The notes: generated by a model from the letters alone, not told the origin. DNA of 64,000 nt from Enchytraeus crypticus (GCA_905160935.1 CAJHZI010000497.1:303501-367500), one strand, 5' to 3'. Shown: positions 46,967-59,020, numbered from the stretch's first letter. Translations and numbers: made by a program.

Positions 46967-47207
46967 CAGAAGAGAAATGAAAACGAAGCGAAAATATAAA
47001 GGATACGCATAGAAATATGGATGGAAATCGTATTGATCTAATTTCAAAGCGAATCAACATGACGCAACAGTATCGAAAAATCGATGGTTCGCTCAGAGCA
47101 GAACGCTAGGACTTGTTACTGTAGTGTAACACGCCACTGAGCTTTGTCCGCAATCCGTCATACCTGAAGTTACTCCATCTCAGCTCCAGATGCATCTGAA
47201 TAACTGC

Positions 47208-47211
47208 TATA

Positions 47212-47257
<46 letters not shown>

Positions 47258-47564
47258 TCTCGTGTTCTTTCTCTCTCTCCTTTTTGTTCTTTCGCTTTCT
47301 CTCACACTCACTCCCTCTCACTCAATCGTACAATTTCGTTATATGCCGTTCGTTTTCTCTCTCTCTCTTTCAATCTCTTCATCTCACTTCCTATTCTCTC
47401 TCTTTTTCTCTCTCTCTCTCTCGCGTTCTCTATCTCTCTCTCTCTTGTTCTCTCTCGACGTCTCACTGGAGCTCTCTCTCTCTCTCTCTTTCTCTCACCC
47501 ATTCACTCTCTCTCTCTCTCTCTCTTTCTCTTACTCTATCGTTATTTATATCCCTTTTACTCTT

Positions 47565-47611
<47 letters not shown>
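47208..47611. repeat. Long (TC)n-rich region
   Basis: Four TC tracts separated by TC-rich degenerate sequence, about 400 bases in all. The SLSLSL ORFs on plus and RERERE ORFs on minus are artefacts. Confidence 0.93.
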
Positions 47612-47619
47612 GTAATTGC

Positions 47620-48980
47620 GCTATTTAAAATTACATAATACATAAAACAGAATTAGGTCATTAGCAACCACATTAGCCTATTAAGAATTAAGAAAACTAA
47701 GAATTAGACTACATTAGCAAACTACACAGATCAAATAGAATGATATCCAAGTCACTTTCCTACAACAGGCTCTTTTAAAGCAATTAAGATAGGAGTGACT
47801 TCACATAAGAAGCTATATGAACTCTCCGTAACTATCAAAATTGTTATATTTTAATTTGACATAAGTAAAATGACCCTACAACACAACTATACACCATCTT
47901 TAACACCTTGCAAACCTCTAAACTATACAGTATACTGGTAATATTTATTAAATTGATTGACAGATTCGGTCTCAACGACCCCTTCTGGCAGCCCCTTCCA
48001 AACACAAACAACTCCGACTGAAAATATATTTGCTTAAGTCTACTTCTACATTTAATTAACTAGTATTTAGGCCTATGTCCTCTAGTTCTGCTCTTATTAG
48101 CTAATTTAAACCAATGGTTATAATTTACTATACTGAATCCATTAAGCAAATTTTACACTTCTATTTAATCTCTCTTAACCTTTCTCACTTCTAAAGATAT
48201 CAATCCATATCATTTAAAACGATTCTCGTAATTTAAATTATTACATTTCTTAATTAGTTTTAATGACAGCTATTAAACATACTACACCTCTTAGACTAGC
48301 TATATTTATCTTCTTTTTTCTATTTATTTCTGAATACGGTACGTTAAGATCTCGTCGAATAGACAGTGCCTTGAGTCTTAGACGACGTTAAACGGAAATT
48401 AATCTATTTATAAAAACTGTCAGCGTTCGGTTAATGAACTTTCCTTCCGAACGATTAAACGTTTTAAACAAAAGTAAGCGTAGCAATTTCAAATATTTCG
48501 CAGTCTGTCCATCGATCTTTCGTCGCTCGGCTTTGCGTAAAATTCATTTAGCCGGCAAATCTAAACCCGAATCCTTCATTTGTGCTGACAATCGAAAGAC
48601 GAATGTACAAGTCAGGCGCTTTAGAGATTTCATGAAAGCGGCGCAAATCAGATTTTTGAAAAGATATTTTTCTTTAGAGCCAGATTGCGTCGATTCAGAT
48701 GCCCTTGGAAGATTCTGAATAGAATGATAGGCGTTCAACAGTTCAAACTGTCATTGAATATTCATTTTCATTTTCTCATCAAGGCTTTTCAATTAAAAAA
48801 TTGAATTAAAACACCTGAATTACGCCGCAAAACTACATAATACAATTACACACCTATAGAAAAATTAGATGATACCAGCAACACGCGTGGTATAATAATC
48901 TTCACGAAGAAATTAGCCTGCAAAGCCACTGGATAATATTTAATACGTCCTGTGGTGCAGCACGCTGTAGAATTACACAT
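47620..48980. other. Unassigned region with a 94-codon ORF
   Basis: The plus-strand frame 48434-48718 is basic (many Lys and Arg) and its DNA is richer in CpG and GC than its flanks. No family is recognised, no splice context is convincing, and the reverse strand is also open for 64 codons. It may be part of an unrecognised element. Confidence 0.3.
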
Positions 48981-48984
48981 ACTC

Positions 48985-49175
48985 TATTTTGGTTTGGTAA
49001 AGGCTTAGTATATGTGAATAGATCAAATTCTTAATAAATCGAGTGTTCTTATACTGAGTGTAAAGCCACATTGTGAATAGCAATATGTACACTGGACTTC
49101 CAAATTGCCAGAACGTCTGCGTGAGATCGATAGAGAGAGAGAGAGAAAAGAAAAAGAAAGAGAGAGAGAGAGCAC
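48985..49175 (+). mobile_element. GA-tailed short family, diverged copy
   Basis: ggtaaaggcttagtatatgt, caatatgtacactggact, gccagaacgtc and GA tract from 49131. Confidence 0.65.
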
Positions 49176-49202
49176 ACAAATAAATTATGAAAATTATCTC
49201 TC

Positions 49203-49605
49203 TACCCCCCCCCTCCCCTCTATCTCTCTCTCTCTCTCTCTCTGGTCCTCTGTAAAGTGGCAGGTCCAAGGTACATATTCATAATCACAGTATACTTTCA
49301 CGATCCATTAGTCGACAAGTTAATTACTTCACAAACAATCAATCCTTTCAACAAAATTAAAGTCTTTCCATTATTAAATTCCATTCGTCAATCCCTTTCC
49401 TTCAAAAGTCAATTCCTTAAGTTAATTCACAAAAAGCTCCGCCCTATCCATACCTAATACAGCATATATCTAGGGAAAAATATGGCTACTGAAGTGGCTT
49501 CCTATTGCCTTCTACAGTTCTCTTTTAGTCGCCAATTGCGACACCTGCACTATCCTTTGGTCTATTCTTCAGTGGCCCGAACACAACACTGGAAAAACCA
49601 CTAAA
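49203..49605 (-). mobile_element. GA-tailed short family, full-length or nearly so
   Basis: Reversed order: C-run and (TC)n, tggtcctctgtaaagtggca, ggtccaaggtacatattcat, gggaaaaatatggctactga, agtggcttcctattgccttc, tagtcgccaattgcgacac and ttcttcagtggcccgaacac ending near 49595. About 370 bp; the best guide to the family's length. No RNA polymerase III box could be identified in its head. Confidence 0.83.
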
Positions 49606-49849
49606 AGCTATATACAACGTACAAAACAGGCATGACAGTGTACATAAAACCAGAAACCTGACATCTCTCTGAAAATCATTGATTAAAAATACTACTGCGC
49701 GTCGTAACTACATTTTAAATAATTAAACATTGTTCAAGGATTGTTTACGCACAGCTCTATCCGTTCTCTTCAGCTGTCTAATGCGTTCATTTTCACAACT
49801 AAAGCGCCAAAGTGAAACACTGAAAACTCTCACCCAGCACTGACAGTAA

Positions 49850-49888
49850 ACAGTTTTATTGTTGTGGATGACAGTAGCACTCTAATTC

Positions 49889-49919
<31 letters not shown>

Positions 49920-49925
49920 GATAAT
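49850..49925 (+). mobile_element. CR1/L2-like LINE, extreme 3' end with (TTG)n
   Basis: ggatgacagtagcactctaa followed by ten TTG repeats; equals the last 40 bases of the 145-735 copy plus tail. Confidence 0.7.
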
Positions 49926-50470
49926 AAACAGCCACTAAAAGCACTTTTTGACTCATCTTGGTTTGCTTAGTAGCTAATAAGTAAAGGTTGATCAATCAAT
50001 CATTTGCATGTTTATATTAAAGTTAGTGGTTCACTTGATTATATATAATTACTTATGTATTTTAAAATATTTTACTTGTATTTTACAGAGTATTGTAAGA
50101 AAACTACATCAAACTTTGTAAAGATTTTTTTATTTTTTATATAAAATCTTTAAGACATAGACCAATCAGTGCAAGTTGCTCTGGTATATAGTAATAATTT
50201 TTGTATTTAACATCTTTGCGTGTATATATTCACAAACTATGCTCATATATTTTTAAATTTACAGTAATTTTTCTTTCTTAGAATGACAGAATAAATTCAG
50301 TTAAATCTATTCTTAGCTAAATTTTTAATAAATTAATCATAATTCAATTATTTAAATGCTGCAAAACTACGCATACATGTAGAGTCGTTTTCTCTAACAC
50401 AAATACTGTCAGACGAGGTCTGGACCGATTCGAACCGAAAGCACCATGCTTGCTAGACAAGCTAATTCTC

Positions 50471-50613
50471 AACACGGTACCATACTGATGCATCGTTTAG
50501 CTAATAAGCACGGTAGCATACTGGTGCATAGTTGAGCTAATAAGCACGGTAGCATACTAGTGCATAGTTTAGCTAATAAGCACGGTAGCCTACTGGTGCA
50601 TAGTTTAGCTAAT
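50471..50613. repeat. 36-bp minisatellite, four copies
   Basis: Units at 50471 (35 bp, most diverged), 50506, 50542 and 50578. Each begins aagcacggtagcatactggt and ends gctaat. Confidence 0.95.
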
Positions 50614-50734
50614 AAGCATGTATTTGCATCTATCTCTATCCCAGAGTTGTGACAGAACCGCCACTGAATAAACTAAGCGTAAACTGCAACTGCTTAAATA
50701 GGCGCTTAAACAGAAACTTGACGAAAGCAAAAAT

Positions 50735-50775
50735 AAATCACCTAAGAAGCCATATTCTTCCCAGATAGTGGCTGC
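50735..50775 (+). mobile_element. GA-tailed short family, small fragment
   Basis: aaatcacctaagaagccata then ttcttcccagatagtgg is the mid-part of the family. Confidence 0.5.
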
Positions 50776-51574
50776 ATTGAAGTTCAGTAGAGGCCTCTGT
50801 TATTGTATTCATTTTTTGGTCTTGATCAAGGGAGCGATCTTACTCAGCGGAAGAAATATAATTATTCTCAGTATTATCATACTCAGTATATTTCTACTGA
50901 GCATTATTGTACTCAGCAAAGCATCTGAAATATAGAAATCTATAAAACAAAATACTTAATGTCATAAAGTAATGAAGTAAACTGTACTTCGCACCGGTTC
51001 TCGTAAAGTGGATGTTTGATATAGAGTACTTTGTGACATTGGCTTTTTACAAACTTTTCTCGTCTACTGAAGTGCGCTATATTGACGGACTTAATGCAAT
51101 CCATTGATCGCAGCAGCTCCAGGCTTGTTTCCACAGGATCTCTCAGGAACATTTGTCTAACCATTGCTTTGTAGGCCCGCGTGCCCGCAAAACTAATGCG
51201 TATCGATATGCTTGTGTAGCATCTATAGAGCTAGAGATGAGAAAGGCAATGAAAAATCACCTCAGAGGACTGGTTCTCTTAAAACTACATTTCGACTTAA
51301 AATTGTAGCTTTGGTGCTTGGATGATCAAGTTGATCGACGGAGAGCTCGCTTTTGAGCGCTTTATATAATGCGATGAGGAATAAATGCGAAAAAGCTGCC
51401 TTTGACAAAATATTAGAGAGAGAGAGATATATAGATAGAGATAGAGAATGAGAGAGATGACATAAACAATATAATTATTTATTATGTACGGTTGTTTATC
51501 ATTATCAATATTCATACATATTATAGCGAATTTAATACATTTTACTAGATGACAAATGAAACCATTCTTGAAAG

Positions 51575-51750
51575 AGCCGGTACAGGTAAACTGTCAATAG
51601 ATGTGATACGACATATAAAGACCTGGATAGGATTTATTATATGGTAGGGGGTGGTTTGTTGAGGATGTAATAGAAAGAATAATAGAAGTGAAAATAGTTA
51701 GATGCGGACTAAGACTTGAGATGCTGGATGATGTGAAACAAATTATGTGA
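51575..51750 (+). mobile_element. GA-tailed LINE, diverged internal fragment
   Basis: gagccggtacaggtaaactg, ctggataggatttattat, gaggatgtaatagaa and gatgctggatgatgt follow the order of the copy at 27690-28135; heavily mutated and without the end. Confidence 0.6.
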
Positions 51751-51849
51751 TGTGATGATAAAATGATGTGAAACAAATATGAAAAGGACGACTTAGCATG
51801 GGATTAGTTGGAAGAGTTATATGCAATTAACCAGCCGTCAGGAAGTACA

Positions 51850-53040
51850 CTTAGAGAAGAAGATACTTTATTCATTTACGGTCAATCTTTTGATTGTTTT
51901 CCCATTGATTATTTAGCAGTCGTTTATTTTTTATTATCAGATTAATTCTACTTGTCACAAATTTATTGCAGAACTTCGTAACCATACTGAAGGACGGTTT
52001 CGAGAGACATGGAGCAGTCCAATTATCTTTTCCATGTTGCTGAATTCTTCAAGTACATTTTAGCCCGAGGCTCCAGAGTCCAGAGTACTCAGAAATTTCT
52101 CTAGTATAGCTCAAGCAGCGGTCGATAATGAAAGAGTTCCCGCCTTTCTCAAGACAAGTGAATTAATGACGTCTCCAGCTCATTTGCCAAACCCTGGCAG
52201 GAATTGATTGATTAAAGCTGCGATCTAATTTCAATATGGAGACGAAAATTCTAAAGTTAATGTCATACCTGGAATTTTGACATGTCAGCATCCATATCGA
52301 CGTAAGGTAGGGTTATTTGTAGCTCCTATAGGGGCCTAGCAGTAGGTCTATACGAAAATCTAAAAATACTCCAGATCTGCAAATCAAAACTTTTATAAGT
52401 GCACTAATAGATATGTACGACTGGCATTGTAAATACGTTCGGCTTATAGAGAAATCTCCTTTCGATAAAATACTACGGTATGCGTATATATTCCTTTGTT
52501 ACCTTTTTGCTTTTGATGGGTTTAAGCTTTTGTCTTTAGTTATTTGAATTCAACCGCAACGCCACTCAGCTTGAGACTTATTCTTGTCCAACACTTGCTG
52601 AAAAGGTTAAACAAATACTCCGCTTGTAGTTAAGCCATAGCTAAGTAAAAAAGTTAAGGAAAGCAATAGGAAATTATCTGATGTTCGTTTCTGTAAGAAA
52701 TAGATATTGTGAAAGGATCAAACTTTGATCTATATAATGATTTCAGTGAGAATGAAATAAGACTTTTACCAGAAATGTCTATTATGAACATCGTATTTAA
52801 CAGAGCACTTGTGTGAGATTATTGAGACAGCCAGTGTAAATTGTTTACATTTCTGGTTCCATAAGTGTCCTCTCACTAATTGGTTTATTGCTTGCACAGA
52901 TTTGCTCACATCTCTTGTCGACTTTAACAGCTAATAATTCAACATCTGCTGAATCTCGCTTGTTTTGTCTCTGTTATTCAACGATAATACGAATAACTTC
53001 TGTTGTTCGTGCATATACTGTTTATAGAAAATAACAGCTG
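51850..53040. other. No gene recognised
   Basis: Unique AT-rich DNA; a short match to the GA-tailed short family near 52635-52685 is too weak to call. Confidence 0.4.
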
Positions 53041-53045
53041 TATAA

Positions 53046-53155
53046 TATATATATACATATATATGTATATATATATATATATGTATAATAATAATAATTA
53101 TAATAAAGGTTTAACGTCCGTTTCCTCATACAAGGATAATGCTAGGGCGTCCCCC
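53046..53155. repeat. (TA)n, (AAT)n and a possible SINE-2 tail fragment
   Basis: TA at 53046-53085, AATAAT after it, then ggtttaacgtccgtttcctc, which resembles the reversed SINE-2 tail. Confidence 0.6.
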
Positions 53156-53309
53156 CATCACATGTCACTACAAATCGATTCACCCCAAACGATCTGAAAA
53201 AACACGTGCTGAAGAGAAATAAAAGATCCTAAACAGTGCCGGTCCGGTGATAAAAAAACAGTAAGGCAAGATGAAATAAAATCTATGGTGGGAAGAGCTA
53301 TACATACAA

Positions 53310-53334
53310 ATATATATATATATATATATATACT

Positions 53335-53392
<58 letters not shown>
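53310..53392. repeat. (TA)n microsatellite
   Basis: Two TA tracts around a single ctag. Confidence 0.95.
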
Positions 53393-53395
<3 letters not shown>

Positions 53396-53459
53396 CCATT
53401 TAATGCTACAAAAGTAAATATTGCGTACTAGTATTTATTAGATAAATAAAAAAGGGATG

Positions 53460-53580
53460 TGCACGATAATCGATGATGTACTCTTTATGGAGCGTGAGAA
53501 CATTATATGAGTAGGAATATGCACCTTGGACCTGCCGCTTGACAGAACACTAGATAGAAAGAAATAAGAACAAATAAATT
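53460..53580 (+). mobile_element. GA-tailed short family, tail half
   Basis: tactctttatggagcgtgag, tgcaccttggacctgccgct, gacagaacactagatagaaa. The GA tract is short and mutated. Confidence 0.75.
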
Positions 53581-53589
53581 CACAAATTA

Positions 53590-54730
53590 GAGAATTGAAT
53601 GTGTGATTAAAAATTCTAATCAGTATGTCGTATAGAGATAAGAGTATTTTCCTACTTAAAATCTACTCTAAGATTCATTGAAGCTGTTTTAGCACTATTT
53701 TGCTACTCTCGCTTTATCATTTTCTGTTTCACTTTTCCTTGTACCTAATTCACATTCCTCAAATCTTACATTAAATAATAATTCAAGTAAAAATCGGATA
53801 ATATTACACTAGTATGTTGTATAGTGTAGGCTTATACGATAAACTTTATGCACACGTAATAGCCTACCGATGCCTAGGAATTACATCTGTCACATCTCGT
53901 AGTGATTAAATGTTTTCGTAATTAAATTGCAAATCAGAGACCTAACAGAATTCATTTTTCACACATGACAATGATAACGTGCTGATAATTTTAAAAGAGA
54001 TTAATATAATTCATTCTAAGTTAAAAATCTCACACCTATGTCTACTCGATGCTGCACAAATGGGAGTTTTAGCCTACATTACGTCATATAATGTTTCAAT
54101 CGATATGCTCGTCCTATAGGCGTTAATTGTGAGGCATTCTGTTCAAAGACTAGCCATTAGATACCGACCCGAGTTTTCAATAGCATCAGTCTTTAACATT
54201 TTTAATATTGCCTAGCACTAATCCATATCATACTCCTAAACCTTAATTCACAACATGGCCTGAATCCTTGCCACACTCCTACCCATACCCTAATATTAAA
54301 CCTAAACTTGTTTATAAATTTGTTAAGAGATAAAATAGTTGAAAATCGCAGACGTTTAGTTACGCTGGAAACAGGTCGGTACGGTATTGATTGACTTTTA
54401 TTCCAAAATATCAACTGGAATATTTGCAGTAGGAGATTTCAGTAGAGAGGTCGATTACATAGAGATTTCTATTACGGAATCTGTAATTGATACGCAATAG
54501 GGTGGTATCATAGAGAATTTATCGACCGGAAACACTTTGAAACAAAAGCCTCCAATGATTGATCTGCAGGCAGATCGATGCGTGCTGGAATATCACATGT
54601 TTCTCGCCTGAATCAAAGAATGCGAGAAACTTTCTCCTCTCAAGTAATGAATTTCGATGTCGACAAACATTTCTGCACATTGTACTTTGTACAAGCCCAT
54701 GCAGGCTACGCATCCTAAATCACAGAGTTC
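53590..54730. other. No gene recognised
   Basis: Unique DNA; short ORFs on the minus strand (54202-54414, 54519-54713) have no recognisable content. Confidence 0.4.
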
Positions 54731-54739
54731 AAATATGAC

Positions 54740-55078
54740 GTAGTAATTTGGAAGTGCGGATATGGAAAAGAATGGGAAAGAAAAGCTGGACTAAAAAATT
54801 ATCACTGAAGAAATCTGGAGAGTTGGTACAGATAGAAAATTGATAAGTGCATTAAAAAATAAGAAGAGCTGGTTAGCGCACATTCTCGGGGTGGAGAAGT
54901 TTACTAAAAGTGATTATAGAAGGAAGAATAGAAAGAAAGAAAAGCAGAGGCAGAACGAGATTAGGAATGTTCGATGATTTAACGATCCACTCATAAGATA
55001 GTATGAAGGGGAATACCAGAAAGAGAAGATTGGAGGCGTTATATACCATGAACCTTACCCAAGTCAGTGTATATTGTA

Positions 55079-55109
<31 letters not shown>

Positions 55110-55130
55110 AAAAGAGAGAGAGAGAGATAG
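54740..55130 (+). pseudogene. GA-tailed LINE, 3' copy with long GA tail
   Basis: aagaatgggaaagaaaagct, gagttggtacagatagaaaa, aggcagaacgagattaggaa and ggaggcgttatata match the other copies; many frameshifts. The hairpin is degraded (ttacccaagtcag) and the GA tract spans 55078-55128. Confidence 0.82.
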
Positions 55131-55689
55131 GGAATTGAAGATTTGTGTAATAAATCTTGCTCAGCAGTGAATAAACTCCTATATCAAATATTCGAAAGTG
55201 TCAAATTGTATCGTCACTCAGCTAACTATTCTTCACTGATCTTGACATTACGATGAGCTTGACTGCGACCTAAATTGAATCAAAATAATCACGTGGTCTA
55301 GCAATCAGGATATCTGACTAGATAGTTACTATAATCTTGAAGATAAACCACACATCAAATACATCATCATCATCTTCCCTTAAATCCCAGCTTAACTAGG
55401 GTCTGGATACGAATAGATCTTCTCCATGCCTCTCTATCTCACCCTATTGTTTTCATTTTGCTCACCAGCCAGTCAATCCTATTGTTCATATCCTTCATAA
55501 TCAAGCATCCAACGACAGTTGTGGTCTACCTCTCTCCATCTTAGCATCTTGTTCTTCCCTTCAAACTCAAAAAAGTCTAAAACTACAAATCAGATACATC
55601 AAACATCAAATACGTCAAATACATAAAATAAATCTACTACATCAAAAATATTACAGGTCAGCCATAAATTCAATCGGCCGAGAATGGTT

Positions 55690-55835
55690 CTTGTTTAAAG
55701 CGTATTCATTCAATTTTTGGAATTTGCAACTTTTCGGATCTTCATTTTCCTCATCAGCTTAGTTTTGTCTCTAAAGTGCTACTATGTTGTCATGGATGAC
55801 TGTAACACTCTGATTGTTGTATTGTATGCTATTCA
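55690..55835 (+). mobile_element. CR1/L2-like LINE 3' end
   Basis: cctcatcagcttagttttgt, gtgctactatgttgtcatgg and cactctgattgttgta, matching the tail of the other copies. Confidence 0.72.
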
Positions 55836-55839
55836 CACA

Positions 55840-56735
55840 CAATGAAAACTATATCTAAAATTGTTCACTTTCTTTCCTGATGATCTGATTTAATGATTTG
55901 ATTTGCGCCAGGTTTGTCTTTACCCATAGGCCGAATGGTAGCCAAAAGTTTACGTGTTCGCAAGGAAATATCAATCAAATTATTTAGGAAATTAATAAAA
56001 ATAATAATTTAAGGAGGAAGCCACTAGGATACAATTCTCTTTAAACAAATCGATCTGGATAAATTACGAATTATTTTGTCATCCCTTTTTAATATCCACG
56101 ATTATGTCCACCGAATGGCTTCTGGAGAATTCGAATACAGGACCTAAGGCTCAAAGCTAATCGACATTTGCATTTTAACCAATGAGCTGCATATACGCAG
56201 TTGGATTGTGACAAGGAACTTCTCTGGCGTCACATGTGGCAGTTTAGCTGCAAATCGGAAATCTTTACGAATTTTATTTCGTTTCCATTCAACGCCTCTG
56301 CACAATCCGAGGAGTGATGCAATTTGTTGACAGGTTTTATATAGGCTTTCCATCGTTCCTGCCTTCCATCCTCACAATCCGACCCCTTCCAGTTGTTACC
56401 CCTTTCAGGAATCCTTTCTTATCGTTTTCTCACTTTATTCTCCATTCGATTCTCGCTCGATGCAAACGAATATAGCTGAATGTACTGGTGTACTGGGATT
56501 TACTGGAAGTAAAATTAAATGTAATCACTATTTTATACTTTCTTACATTTTACAATTAACTGTACTTTTAACTGCGGATTTAATTTGATAATTGGCATTT
56601 ACTACCTAAGACAATATCTTGATAAATTCGTCATAAAATGTAATATAGAGTGTTCATCATTATGTACCGATATAAGAATTAATTTAAATTAGAAATTAAT
56701 TAATTTATTTATTTATTTATTATAGTTAACATAAA
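55840..56735. other. No gene recognised
   Basis: Unique sequence; the minus-strand frame 56144-56353 carries no recognisable domain. Confidence 0.4.
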
Positions 56736-56739
56736 ATGG

Positions 56740-56885
56740 TTAAATAGCTAATGTTAATGGCAATTTCGTCACTATAAAGCGATGTCAGTGACGGATCAGC
56801 CAAGGATTTGAACCCGCACATACTGATCCGCAGTCGAATATCTTACCGACATCGCCACTGGTTCCAGCCTGTGACGATGTCGGTA
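56740..56885 (-). mobile_element. SINE-2, well-kept copy
   Basis: Minus strand: ggctggaaccagtggcgatg, gcgggttcaaatccttgg as B box, catcgctttatagtgacg. Confidence 0.85.
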
Positions 56886-56963
56886 CGTAAAAATGTTACG
56901 TTAAAAAGTATGTATTTTACTTTGTGCTTCGTCATTTTAGACCAGCGCAATTTAAAAAATAAA

Positions 56964-57405
56964 TAATCAGGAGCTACAGAGAGTTGTGGAGCTACAACAA
57001 TCAGGAGCTAAAGAGAGTTGTGTAGCTACAACAATCAGGAGCTAAAGAGAGTTGTGTAGCTACAACAATCAGGAGCTAAAGAGAGTTGTGTAGCTACAAC
57101 AATCAGGAGCTAAAGAGAGTTGTGTAGCTACAACAATCAGGAGCTAAAGAGAGTTGTGTAGCTACAACAATCAGGAGCTAAAGAGAGTTGTGTAGCTACA
57201 ACAATCAGGAGCTAAAGAGAGTTGTGTAGCTACAACAATCAGGAGCTAAAGAGAGTTGTGTAGCTACAACAATCAGGAGCTAAAGAGAGTTGTGTAGCTA
57301 CAACAATCAGGAGCTAAAGAGAGTTGTGTAGCTACAACAATCAGGAGCTAAAGAGAGTTGTGTAGCTACAACAATCAGGAGCTAAATAGAGTTGTGGAGC
57401 TACAA
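56964..57405. repeat. 34-bp minisatellite, thirteen copies
   Basis: Period exactly 34 from 56964 to 57405; unit caatcaggagctaaagagag then ttgtgtagctacaa. The ten or so inner copies are identical, while the first and last share ttgtggagc. Each unit holds the palindrome tgtagctaca. There are no unique spacers. Confidence 0.98.
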
Positions 57406-57474
57406 CCGTCAGGGCTGCAAATAAAAGAGAATGTGAATAATGTCATTATTAATTTCTGTTATATTTAATATCCT

Positions 57475-57535
57475 TCTCCCTGAAGCGTTCTACCACGAAG
57501 ACAGATTCAAGGTACATATAAATTCTGGCCTTCAT
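57475..57535 (-). mobile_element. GA-tailed short family, tail fragment
   Basis: gaagcgttctaccacgaaga then cagattcaaggtacatat in reverse. Confidence 0.55.
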
Positions 57536-57544
57536 TCATCACCA

Positions 57545-57670
57545 TCCAATGTTAACGTCAGTTTAATATCTCGAAAGTGATATCAGAGACCGGCGAGCCC
57601 AGACTTTAACCCCGCACATACTGATCCGCGGTTGGATAACTCACCGGCATCTGGAGCTATTGGCAATGTC
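57545..57670 (-). mobile_element. SINE-2 copy inserted within the short family
   Basis: aatgttaacgtcagtttaat, gtgatatcagagaccggcga and actgatccgcggttgg in reverse. It separates the tail (57475-57535) and middle (57690-57815) of a GA-tailed element, so it inserted later. Confidence 0.68.
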
Positions 57671-57689
57671 GATAAGATATCCCTACCCA

Positions 57690-57815
57690 CATTCTGATTC
57701 GCGCTCCTTAAAGAGCACACAATTGATTAATCCCATCACAAAAATGTTAAGCTTACCCACACCTTAATGTAGCCTATACTTCGGGAATAATATGGCTTCT
57801 GATGTGGGTGCCATT
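57690..57815 (-). mobile_element. GA-tailed short family, middle part
   Basis: cctaaagagcacacaattga-like block, ttaatcccatcacaaaaatg, gcctatacttcgggaataat and atggcttctgatgtgggtgc. Confidence 0.65.
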
Positions 57816-58284
57816 GCTTTACTTTTTAGTATTCTTAATTTCTTATCATAAGTATTAAACAGGGAATACATATTCTCGCCAACTAACGGATAGAAGTCTA
57901 ACTAGCGAACTGAACTTTTTTCTTTTAGAGAAATCTAATAGGTCTGTCCCCGGAGAAAATGTATCAGTTCACCCTAAAGCTCATATAAATCCCAATGGCA
58001 ATCGTCCTTTCTTCCACACACCATTGAACATTCCATGAAATCCTGGACACCTCGACGTGAAATCCTGTTTCATTTCTTCATTTTGTCGTTATTGCAATCC
58101 ACCGCTTCATTCTGTCGGTGCCAGATATCCCAAATGTCATTCTACGTGACACTTTTCCATTCTGGCCTTCATTCATCAGCATCCGTGCTGAATAGTGAAT
58201 GCGCTGTCGACGCAGGATTGCTGAGATTCAAATTTTTTACGATAATTTGAGATAACGCTTTGTCTTTTACGCTAATTTTATCCT

Positions 58285-58375
58285 ATCGTCGATCAATGAG
58301 TGCAGGGTTCAAATCCAGTGCTCGTTCAGCGCTAGCAAGTTTTCGAGAAAAAAAATCGGCGTTAAATTTGGCTTA
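58285..58375 (+). mobile_element. SINE-2, diverged 3' half
   Basis: gagtgcagggttcaaatcca retains the B box; gcaagttttcgaga and cggcgttaaat follow. Confidence 0.6.
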
Positions 58376-58784
58376 AGATTCGCATTTATCCAGAGAGCGT
58401 AGATTGTGTACGTACGGGGACTTTGACAATTGTTAGAACTGATTTTTTCTAATTGGAAATCGATGAAGAAAGATTAATAGCAAACTTCACGTGGCGCAAT
58501 AGGCGACAGAGCAAGAAGATCTATGTTTATTGAAGTACAAGTATACATACAAACACAAGGTCATCAAAGAGGGTATATATACCCTATCTAATTGACAGCC
58601 AGCAATCACGCAAGGCGCAAGAATAGCCAGACATACATGTATAATTGAAAATTAGCAAATCCTACTAGCGAAAAAGCAGTAGCAACTAACAGGCGTGCAA
58701 GTTCGAAAAACAGTTGTACAACAATTGACAGTATAATAATGAAACCACAACTATTGAAGCAAGCAACCTAAGTAAAGACAGTAA

Positions 58785-58985
58785 TAGCATGATAATTGGA
58801 GGAGGAAAAGCGAAACCACCTCAGAAGCCATATTATTCCCCAACTGTAGGCTAAATTATGGCGTGGATAAAGCATAGCCTTTCGTGAAGTTAGTAACTCG
58901 TTGATCGATGAGTACTCTTTAAGGAGCATAAAAAGCAGCATGAGTAGTAATATGTACCTTGGACCTGCCACTTGGCGGAACACTG

Positions 58986-59016
<31 letters not shown>

Positions 59017-59020
59017 TGCA
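58785..59020 (+). mobile_element. GA-tailed short family, well-kept copy with GA tail
   Basis: ggaaaagcgaaaccacctca, gaagccatattattccccaa, gataaagcatagcctttcgt, tgtaccttggacctgccact and tggcggaacactgg followed by a GA tract. Confidence 0.85.

Noticed and set aside
56964..57405. CRISPR-like regular repeat
   Set aside because: Units abut without spacers and the genome is animal; this is a minisatellite.
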